Shown here in pieces: positions 57,533-64,000 of a stretch of 64,000 nt of DNA. The DNA is taken from assembly GCA_965117015.1 (NCBI GenBank), contig OZ220747.1, forward strand, positions 248,001-312,000, written 5' to 3'. The DNA is from Aldehydirespirator sp965117015. Lineage in GTDB: Bacteria > Actinomycetota > Acidimicrobiia > Acidimicrobiales > Aldehydirespiratoraceae. The notes below the pieces were generated by a model. The model made no database searches, was not told the origin of the DNA, and saw only the letters and a list, made by a program, of their open reading frames with translations. Position numbers and translations under genes: made by a program. Position 1 is the stretch's first letter, and each line of letters begins with the position of its first letter.

Positions 57533-58165
57533 CTATTCGAGTTCGGGGTCCAGGCGGGTGACTAGGGCGACCCCGCCCTCGATGCGCACGATTATGACCC
57601 GGGCGCCGGACTCGATGGTCTTGCCGTCTTCGAGGGGATCGATGGGGGCGGCCGTCATCTGGGTGCGGGCGCCGGCCACGGTGAGCACGATGCGGCCGCG
57701 GTGTTCGTTCGACATCGGCAGCGAGACCCGGGCGATGCTGCCCTCGATCTCGCGATCGGAGACGTCGCTGGAGGCCTCGCTGCGGCGCAGGTAGGCGAAG
57801 GCGGCGCTGTTGAGCACGCCGGCCAGCACCCCGACCACGACGGCCAGCAGCAGCGTGAACACCGCGTTGGTCCCGAGCCATTCAGAAACCAGCCCGGTGG
57901 CACCGAAGAACGTGGCCACGAAGGCGATGCTGCTCAGCGGGATGACCGAGAACACGTCCCCGAGCCCGTCCACCTCCGCGCCCGCATCCATGTCGGCGTC
58001 GCCGCCGGAGAACACGAACCACAGCAGCACCGGCGCCCCGGCGAACAGCATGAAGGCGTACAGCCACGTCATGGCTTGGCCCACGTCCCTGACATCGAGC
58101 CGAACATGGGCCAAAGCTAGTATCCCGACGGCGGCGGCCGCACCGAGGTAACCCATGAGTTTCAC
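57533..58165 (-). CDS. NfeD-like membrane protein
   Basis: This is a 210-residue protein with about three to four membrane segments (GYLGAAAAVGILALAHVRL, MTWLYAFMLFAGAPVLLWFVF, SSIAFVATFFGATGLV, VFTLLLAVVVGVLAGVL) and a C-terminal OB-fold NfeD domain (about 140-205: GSIARVSLPMSNEHRGRIVLTV...GARVIIVRIEGGVALV). NfeD proteins work with flotillins, and the flotillin gene follows on the same strand. The GTG at 58165 has AGAAGG six bases before it; an ATG at 58156 is also possible. Either start overlaps the opposing cyclase gene. Confidence 0.83.
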   Translation of the reverse strand: MKLMGYLGAAAAVGILALAHVRLDVRDVGQAMTWLYAFMLFAGAPVLLWFVFSGGDADMDAGAEVDGLGDVFSVIPLSSIAFVATFFGATGLVSEWLGTNAVFTLLLAVVVGVLAGVLNSAAFAYLRRSEASSDVSDREIEGSIARVSLPMSNEHRGRIVLTVAGARTQMTAAPIDPLEDGKTIESGARVIIVRIEGGVALVTRLDPELE

Positions 58166-59117
58166 TGACGCCTTCTTTGCAGTGCGCGACGAGGTGCGCA
58201 ACTGGGGGCGCTGGGGCGACGACGACCGCCTCGGCACCCTCAACCTGATCAGCAACGACGCGGTGGCTCACGCCGCCTCGCTGGTGCGCACCGGCCGCCG
58301 GGTGTCGTGCGCCCTCGACCTCAAGCACTCCGGTGGTGTGCAGATCGGCCAGATGCACGGGCGGATCAACCCGCTGCACGCCATGGTCAAGATCCACAGC
58401 CCCGACCTGGGAGACGCCGACGGCAAGGGCATGGTGGCCCACTTCTCCGACGACATCGTGACCATGCCCCTGCAGGCCGCCACCCACTGGGACGGCCTGT
58501 CCCACGTGAGCTACGACAACACCCTCTACAACGGGGTACCGGTGTCCTCGATCAACCCCACCGGCGGCGCCACCGTGCTCGGGATCGAGAACGTCCGCCA
58601 CCTCACCGGCCGGGGCGTCCTGCTCGACGTGTGCGCGGCCAAGGGTCTCGAGCGCCTGCCCAGCGACCACGAGGTCACCGGCGACGACCTCGACGAGGCG
58701 GCCGAGCACGGGCGAGTGGCCATGCGCCCCGGCGACATCGTGCTGCTGCGCACCGGGCGGATCCAGGTGTTCCGCGAGATGGGTGCACTGCCCTACGTCA
58801 CCGGGCCCGACTCCGACGGAACCAGCCCGGGACCCGGCTTCGACGCGGTGCGCTGGTTCTGGCGTAACGACGTGGCCGCGGTGGCCGACGACACCTACAT
58901 CTTCGAGGTCTTCCCCGGCCCGAGCTGGGACGACGCGCTGGGGGTGCACTGCCTCCATGTGGTGGACATGGGCCTGACCCAGGGCCAGAACTGGGATCTC
59001 GAGGCCCTGGCCGCGGCCTGTGCCGAGGCCGGACGGTACGAGTTCCTGCTGCAGGCCAACCCGGAGCCCTTCGTCGGCGGCTGCGGCTCCCCCGTCAACC
59101 CGGTAGCCGTTCTCTAG
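58155..59117 (+). CDS. Cyclase-family metal-dependent hydrolase
   Basis: This is a 320-residue member of the cyclase/kynurenine formamidase-like family. The metal motif, usually HxGTHxD, reads QAATHWDGLSH near residue 116, and VCAAKGLERLPSDHEVTGDDL and EVFPGPSWDDALGVHCLHVVDMGLTQGQNWDLEALAAACAE are later family blocks. The enzymes hydrolyse amides or lactones, some in catabolic pathways. The ATG has GAGG about ten bases upstream. Its first bases overlap the nfeD-like gene head to head, so each promoter lies inside the other gene. Confidence 0.85.
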   Translation: MSFTDAFFAVRDEVRNWGRWGDDDRLGTLNLISNDAVAHAASLVRTGRRVSCALDLKHSGGVQIGQMHGRINPLHAMVKIHSPDLGDADGKGMVAHFSDDIVTMPLQAATHWDGLSHVSYDNTLYNGVPVSSINPTGGATVLGIENVRHLTGRGVLLDVCAAKGLERLPSDHEVTGDDLDEAAEHGRVAMRPGDIVLLRTGRIQVFREMGALPYVTGPDSDGTSPGPGFDAVRWFWRNDVAAVADDTYIFEVFPGPSWDDALGVHCLHVVDMGLTQGQNWDLEALAAACAEAGRYEFLLQANPEPFVGGCGSPVNPVAVL

Positions 59118-59136
59118 CCTCCGGCAGGGGTGGCCC

Positions 59137-59142
59137 TAGAAT
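59137..59142 (+). promoter_or_regulatory. -10 box of a probable leaderless promoter
   Basis: TAGAAT is six bases before the ATG of the ribokinase gene, one of the best matches to TANNNT in the window. Confidence 0.55.
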
Positions 59143-59148
59143 GCGGGG

Positions 59149-60090
<942 letters not shown>

Positions 60091-60099
60091 GCTCTGAGG

Positions 60100-61050
60100 A
60101 TGCCTGCAGAAACCGATGCCGGGCGGCCGCGGATCGTGCTGGACTGCGACCCCGGCCTCGACGACGCCATCGCCATCCTCACCGCCGCCCATTTCGGGGA
60201 GCTGGTCGGCATCACCACCGTCAACGGCAACGTCGGCATCGAGCACACCACCCACAACGCGCTGGCGACCGCGCAGATCGCCGGCCTGGATGTACCCGTG
60301 CACCGGGGCGCGGCCCGTCCGCTGATCGCGCCCACCATGGACGCGGCCCGCATCCACGGAGCCACCGGACTGGGCGATGTCGCTCTGCCCGAGCTGACCC
60401 GCTCCGTCGCCTCCGACGACGCGGTGGCCTTCCTGTGCGACACGGCCCGCTCCGTCGACGACCTGCATCTGGTGGCGGTCGGACCCCTCACGAACGTGGC
60501 CCTCGCTCTGCGGCGCGACCCCGACCTGCGCAGCCGCCTGGCCGGCCTCACCATCATGGGCGGGGGGGCTCACGCCGGGAACGTCACGCCGGTCGCCGAG
60601 TTCAACGTCTGGGCCGATCCCGAGGCCGCGGCCATCGTCTTCCGCGAGGCGGCCCCGCTGACGATGGTCGGCCTCGACGTGACCCACAAGGTCCTGCTGG
60701 GTGGCAGTGAAGCATCCCGGATGCGCTCAGCCGGCACTCCGGCGGCCCGCTTCGCCGCCGGTCTGCTGGAATACGCCTACGACCGGTGCCGCGAGTTCGG
60801 TCTGGAGGCGGCCCCAGTGCACGACGCCACCGCCATCATCGCGGTCACCCACCCTCACCTGTTCCGCCGCTCGACCCACCCGGTAGCTGTCGAGCTGCAC
60901 GGTGAGCACACCCGTGGCATGACCGTCACCGACGTGCGCCCGCCGGCCGCCATCGCCGCAGAGCCTGCCCCGCCCGCCCACGATGTCGTCTGGGACGCCG
61001 ACGCCAATGCCGTCATCGACCTGATCGTCGAGGCAGTCATCAACACCTAA
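60100..61050 (+). CDS. Inosine/uridine-preferring nucleoside hydrolase
   Basis: This is a 316-residue member of the IUNH family that cleaves the N-glycosidic bond of ribonucleosides to base and ribose. The calcium-binding signature DCDPGLDDAIAIL lies near residue 11. VNGNVGIEHTTHNALA, VAVGPLTNVALALRRDP, MGGGAHAGNVTPVAEFNVWADPEAA and ATAIIAVTHPHLF complete the family pattern. It acts with the ribokinase to feed ribose into central metabolism. The end overlaps the convergent gene by four bases. Confidence 0.92.
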   Translation: MPAETDAGRPRIVLDCDPGLDDAIAILTAAHFGELVGITTVNGNVGIEHTTHNALATAQIAGLDVPVHRGAARPLIAPTMDAARIHGATGLGDVALPELTRSVASDDAVAFLCDTARSVDDLHLVAVGPLTNVALALRRDPDLRSRLAGLTIMGGGAHAGNVTPVAEFNVWADPEAAAIVFREAAPLTMVGLDVTHKVLLGGSEASRMRSAGTPAARFAAGLLEYAYDRCREFGLEAAPVHDATAIIAVTHPHLFRRSTHPVAVELHGEHTRGMTVTDVRPPAAIAAEPAPPAHDVVWDADANAVIDLIVEAVINT

Positions 61051-61658
61051 CCGGGGTGGTGCACCTCAGCCAGCCAGTTGTCCTCTATCTCGATGGGGCA
61101 CAGCGCCCAGCACGCCGACAGCAGCCAACGCAGCACCTCGTCATGCGACGCTCCCGCCGTCGGGTGCGCGACGATTCCGTTCTTGGCGTGATCCTGGACC
61201 TTGCGCCAGCCATCCGGCAACGGAGCCCCGGCGTCCCGAAGCCGGTCCAGCGCCTTGGGCCCGGCGCCATGCTCCACGCCGACAATCGGCTGCGAGGAGC
61301 CCCGGCCTTCCCGCGGCGGGGTCCAGGTCGCCATCGGCACCGCCGGCCCCCGCCCGGAGAACCAGCGGCCCAGCACCGTAGGCGCCGGCAACTGCTCCAT
61401 CTGGTCGTCCCGCAGGCCGGGACCGATGTTGATCCAGCCCAAGCCGTCACCCCGCGCCGCCAGGCCCTCCATCTCGCGAACAACCGGACCGGTGTCGCCC
61501 GAATCAAAGGAAATCGTGTCGGTCCTGAACGAGCCCACAACTCCGAACCGTACCGCCGCACATCCGTCCCCCGGGCCACCAGCGAGCGCGATGCGCAAGG
61601 CCGGGGGGTGGCGGCGAGCCAGGTGACCGACGAATAGGGCGAAGCCCGTGTCGGTCAT
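61047..61658 (-). CDS. Protein of unknown family
   Basis: This is a 203-residue protein with no recognised domain. It opens with GFALFVGHLARRHPPALRIALAGGPGD, has a Trp-rich middle (LGRWFSGRGPAVPMATWTPPREG) and ends with LRWLLSACWALCPIEIEDNWLAEVHHPG. There is no signal peptide or membrane segment. The codon use is normal for the window, and no other strong gene uses this stretch. The ATG has no clear -10 box or ribosome site, which lowers confidence. It is convergent with the nucleoside hydrolase and divergent from metY. The role is unknown. Confidence 0.6.
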   Translation of the reverse strand: MTDTGFALFVGHLARRHPPALRIALAGGPGDGCAAVRFGVVGSFRTDTISFDSGDTGPVVREMEGLAARGDGLGWINIGPGLRDDQMEQLPAPTVLGRWFSGRGPAVPMATWTPPREGRGSSQPIVGVEHGAGPKALDRLRDAGAPLPDGWRKVQDHAKNGIVAHPTAGASHDEVLRWLLSACWALCPIEIEDNWLAEVHHPG

Positions 61659-61705
61659 CTCGGCTCGGCGACAGGACCCGCCGGCCGGGATGAGTCCGGG
61701 ATGAG

Positions 61706-61711
61706 TATCGT
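61706..61711 (+). promoter_or_regulatory. -10 box of a probable leaderless promoter
   Basis: TATCGT is six bases before the ATG of the metY gene. The spacer to the divergent gene is only 59 bases, too short for a SAM-type riboswitch. Confidence 0.5.
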
Positions 61712-61717
61712 CAAGGC

Positions 61718-63016
61718 ATGGAAGACCGGAATTGGGGGTTCCGCACCCGGGCCCTGCACGCGGGCAGCCAACCCGACCCGACCACGGGTGCCAGGGCGGT
61801 GCCCATCTACCAGTCCACGAGCTTCGTGTTCGAGGACACGGCGGATGCCGCCGACCTGTTCGCCCTCCAGAAGTACGGCACCTTCTACACCCGCATCTCC
61901 AACCCGACCAACGCGGCCTTCGAGGAGCGCATGGCCAGCCTCGAGGGGGGCATCGGGGCGGTGGCCACCTCCAGCGGCCAGGCCGCCGAGTTCCTCACCG
62001 TCACCGCGCTCGCCTCAGCAGGCGAGCACGTCGTGGCCGCGGCCGGCCTCTACGGCGGCACCTACACGCTGCTGGATGTGACGCTGCGGCGCCTCGGCAT
62101 CGACACGACGTTCGTGGACGGGACCGACCCCGACGCCTTCGCCGCCGCCGTGCGCGATGACACGAAGCTGCTCTACACCGAGATCATCGCCAACCCCTCC
62201 GGCGCAGTCGCGGACCTGGCCGCCCTGGCCGACGTCGCACAAGCCCACAAACTCCCGCTGGCGGTCGACTCCACCTTCGCGACGCCGTACCTGTGCCGCC
62301 CGATGGACTACGGCGCCGACATCGCCCTGCACTCGGCCACCAAGTTCCTGGGCGGGCACGGCACCTCCATCGGCGGGGTGATCGTGGAGGCAGGACGCTT
62401 CGACTGGGACTCGGGCCGGTTCCCCCACATGGTCGATCGGATCCCGAGCTACAACGAGCTGCGCTGGTGGGACAACTTCGGCGAGTACGCCTTCTGCACC
62501 AAGGTGAGGGCCGAGCAGCTGCGCGACGTGGGCGCCTGCCTGTCGCCGTTCAACGCCTTCCTGCTGCTACAGGGGATCGAGACGCTGCCGCTGCGCATGG
62601 AGGCCCACGTCGCCAACGCCCGTGCCGTGGCCGAATGGCTCGACGCCGACGACCGGGTGGCATGGGTGCTGTGGGCGGGCCTGCCCGACCACCCGCAGCA
62701 CGAGCTGGCCCGCCGCTACCTGCCCAAGGGCCCCGGCGCCATCTTCACCTTCGGAGTGGTGGGCGGGCGTGCCGCCGGCGCCCGTTTCATCGAATCGCTG
62801 CAGATGGTGTCGCACCTGGCCAACGTGGGCGACGCCAAGACCCTCGTGATTCACCCGGCCTCCACCACCCATCAGCAGCTCTCCGACGAAGAGCTGGAGG
62901 CGGGGGGCGTGTCGCCGGACATGGTGCGCATATCGGTCGGGCTGGAGGACGTCGACGACATCATCTGGGACCTCGACCAAGCCCTGACCGCGGCCACCAA
63001 GGACACCGATGGCTGA
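61718..63016 (+). CDS. metY: O-acetylhomoserine sulfhydrylase
   Basis: This is a 432-residue PLP enzyme of the Cys/Met metabolism family that joins sulfide to O-acetylhomoserine to make homocysteine. It has TRALHAGSQPDPTTGARAVPIYQSTSFVF, YTRISNPTNAAFEERMASLEGG, the PLP-Lys motif HSATKFLGGHGTSIGG, and SYNELRWWDNFGEYAFC; the length and the extra C-terminal motif VSPDMVRISVGLEDVDDI fit MetY rather than MetB. The reductase operon at 42438 could supply sulfide. A CoA-binding-domain protein gene overlaps its end, as is common next to metY. Confidence 0.92.
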   Translation: MEDRNWGFRTRALHAGSQPDPTTGARAVPIYQSTSFVFEDTADAADLFALQKYGTFYTRISNPTNAAFEERMASLEGGIGAVATSSGQAAEFLTVTALASAGEHVVAAAGLYGGTYTLLDVTLRRLGIDTTFVDGTDPDAFAAAVRDDTKLLYTEIIANPSGAVADLAALADVAQAHKLPLAVDSTFATPYLCRPMDYGADIALHSATKFLGGHGTSIGGVIVEAGRFDWDSGRFPHMVDRIPSYNELRWWDNFGEYAFCTKVRAEQLRDVGACLSPFNAFLLLQGIETLPLRMEAHVANARAVAEWLDADDRVAWVLWAGLPDHPQHELARRYLPKGPGAIFTFGVVGGRAAGARFIESLQMVSHLANVGDAKTLVIHPASTTHQQLSDEELEAGGVSPDMVRISVGLEDVDDIIWDLDQALTAATKDTDG

Positions 63017-63524
63017 GGCCGATCATCCGCCGGTGGAGGGCTGGACGCCCCCGACGGCGCTGGAGCGTCAGCGCATCCTGAACCGGTCAAGCTCGGTGGC
63101 GGTCGTCGGCGCCTCGGCCAATCTGGCCCGGGCCAGCTACTTCGTCCTCACCTACCTGCTGTCGTCGTCCACCGACTACGACGTGTATCCCGTCAATCCA
63201 CGAGCCGCCGGCGACGAGATCCTCGGCCGCCGGGTCTATGCGTCGCTCGCGGACCTGCCGGTCACGCCGGACATCGTCGACGTGTTCCGCCGGGCCGAGG
63301 ACCTGCCCGCAGTGGCCGACGAGGCCATCGCGGTGGACGCACCCGTCTTCTGGGCGCAACTCGGACTGTGGAGCCCCGAGGCCGCGAAGCGCTGCGTCGC
63401 GGCCGGACTCGACGTCGTGATGGACCGGTGCCTGAAGATCGAGCACGCCCGCTTCCACGGCGGTCTGCACCTGTCCGGATTCGACACCGGAGTCATTTCC
63501 TCGCGCCGCAGTTTTCGCCGTTGA
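63009..63524 (+). CDS. CoA-binding domain protein (YccU type)
   Basis: This is a 171-residue single-domain CoA_binding_2 protein with a Rossmann fold. It has SSSVAVVGASANLARASYFVLTYLL (a Gly-rich CoA loop), VYPVNPRAAGDEILGRRVYASLADLP, DIVDVFRRAEDLPAVADEAI and AGLDVVMDRCLKIEHARF. The ATG overlaps metY by eight bases. The family is frequent beside O-acetylhomoserine sulfhydrylase genes, perhaps linking methionine synthesis to CoA or acetyl-CoA status. The function is unproven. Confidence 0.87.
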   Translation: MAEADHPPVEGWTPPTALERQRILNRSSSVAVVGASANLARASYFVLTYLLSSSTDYDVYPVNPRAAGDEILGRRVYASLADLPVTPDIVDVFRRAEDLPAVADEAIAVDAPVFWAQLGLWSPEAAKRCVAAGLDVVMDRCLKIEHARFHGGLHLSGFDTGVISSRRSFRR

Positions 63525-63548
63525 CGGGGGCGGCAGGTCCGCTAAGAT
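63521..63548 (+). promoter_or_regulatory. Sigma-70-type promoter of the nitrilase gene
   Basis: TTGACG (63521-63526, overlapping the previous stop) and TAAGAT (63543-63548) are separated by 16 bases. Transcription would start near 63555, leaving a 45-base leader ahead of GGGGGAGG and the ATG at 63601. Confidence 0.6.
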
Positions 63549-63600
63549 CGCTTTTTCTCTCGATTCGGGCGGGCATCCGATGAGATGAGGGGGAGGACCG

Positions 63601-64000
63601 ATGGCACGTACGGTTACTTCGGCAATTGTCCAGGTGGCCTGGACCGGCGACAAGGAGTCGATGATCGAGCTCCACGAGAAGTACGTGGCGGAGGCGGCGT
63701 CGGCCGGCGCCCAGGTCATGTGCTTCCAGGAGCTCTTCTACGGCCCCTACTTCTGCCAGGTTCAGGACACCGAGTTCTACTCCTACGCCGAGGCCATCCC
63801 CGACGGTCCTACCACCAAGCGGTTCCAGGAGCTGGCGGCCAAGCACGAGATGGTGCTGGTGCTGCCCATGTACGAGCACGAGCAGGCCGGGTTCCTCTAC
63901 AACACCGCGGCCGTCATCGACGCCGACGGCAGCTACCTGGGCAAGTACCGCAAGACCCACATCCCGCAGGTCAAGGGGTTCTGGGAGAAGTTCTACTTCC
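63601..64000 (+). CDS. Nitrilase-superfamily carbon-nitrogen hydrolase, 5' part
   Basis: The window ends within this gene; 133 codons are visible, and the frame is open to the last base. VTSAIVQVAWTGDKESMIELHEKYVAEAASAGAQVMCFQELFYGPYFC gives the catalytic Glu in CFQELFYG, and DGSYLGKYRKTHIPQVKGFWEKFYF the catalytic Lys with its surrounding HIP motif. The style matches beta-ureidopropionase or N-carbamoylputrescine amidase of reductive pyrimidine or polyamine breakdown, which would suit the nucleoside hydrolase upstream; this is inference. GGGGGAGG four bases before the ATG and the promoter above make the start firm. Confidence 0.88.
   Translation, partial: MARTVTSAIVQVAWTGDKESMIELHEKYVAEAASAGAQVMCFQELFYGPYFCQVQDTEFYSYAEAIPDGPTTKRFQELAAKHEMVLVLPMYEHEQAGFLYNTAAVIDADGSYLGKYRKTHIPQVKGFWEKFYF

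Noticed and set aside
61659..61717. SAM or other riboswitch before metY
   Set aside because: The spacer to the divergent gene is only 59 bases, and the promoter box implies no leader.

Overview
The window is about 64 kb of GC-rich, gene-dense bacterial DNA, and everything recognised points to an actinobacterium. It carries NucS (the non-canonical actinobacterial/archaeal mismatch endonuclease), a mycothiol S-conjugate amidase, a mycothiol-type maleylpyruvate isomerase protein, an F420-type luciferase-like oxidoreductase and steroid ring C/D genes of the ipdA/ipdB/ipdF type. Many genes lack a Shine-Dalgarno but have a TANNNT box 6-7 bases before the start codon, the usual sign of leaderless transcription in this phylum. 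The crowding of P450s, short-chain dehydrogenases and CoA transferases fits a free-living or symbiotic member of the Acidimicrobiia; that class assignment is inference. No rRNA, tRNA, CRISPR array, prophage or insertion sequence was recognised, and no gap between genes exceeds 300 bases.

Layout. 1-12.6 kb: housekeeping and envelope genes (nucS, VanW protein, PAP2 phosphatase, SDR, LLM oxidoreductase, secreted nuclease, YdjC-type deacetylase, mca, an MgtE/PhoU-TrkA_C ion-transport pair, a ParA ATPase, a RecB-like nuclease). 12.7-17.4 kb: a type IIA topoisomerase in the order A subunit then B subunit. 17.6-21.3 kb: a DUF222/HNH protein, an NCS2 permease with an unusual C-terminal domain, and a DUF1330 protein. 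21.3-40.9 kb: a catabolic region with two P450s, a SnoaL-like protein, a CaiB CoA transferase, Nudix and alpha/beta hydrolases, an ABC-2 exporter, five SDRs, an MFS exporter, a Ski2-like helicase and the divergent ipdAB/SDR locus. 41.0-44.3 kb: a siroheme and sulfite/nitrite reductase operon behind an AT-rich control region. 44.3-54.2 kb: a ten-kilobase peptide/nickel-type ABC importer operon with three consecutive paralogous binding proteins. 54.3-56.1 kb: ipdF and a second SDR. 56.1-58.2 kb: a flotillin/NfeD pair. 58.2-64 kb: cyclase-family hydrolase, ribokinase, nucleoside hydrolase, metY with a CoA-binding protein, and the start of a nitrilase-family amidase.

How the parts fit. IpdA, IpdB and the IpdF-like SDR, with the P450s, CaiB transferase and other SDRs, suggest growth on steroids or related polycyclic compounds. 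The siroheme operon, metY and mycothiol enzymes describe sulfide production, its capture into homocysteine and thiol detoxification. Ribokinase, nucleoside hydrolase and the terminal amidase suggest nucleoside and pyrimidine salvage or breakdown.

The most unusual structure is in the ABC importer operon. The dppB/dppC-type junction holds five copies of a 35-base repeat. Each copy carries a Shine-Dalgarno-like stretch, a GTG start and a stop, so the repeats form a chain of four 12-codon mini-ORFs joined by GTGA overlaps, running from the stop codon of one permease gene to the start codon of the next. Also notable are two genes whose expected start position holds GTC or ATC instead of a standard start codon, an 81-base nested palindrome between convergent genes, and large palindromes in the ipdA and siroheme control regions.
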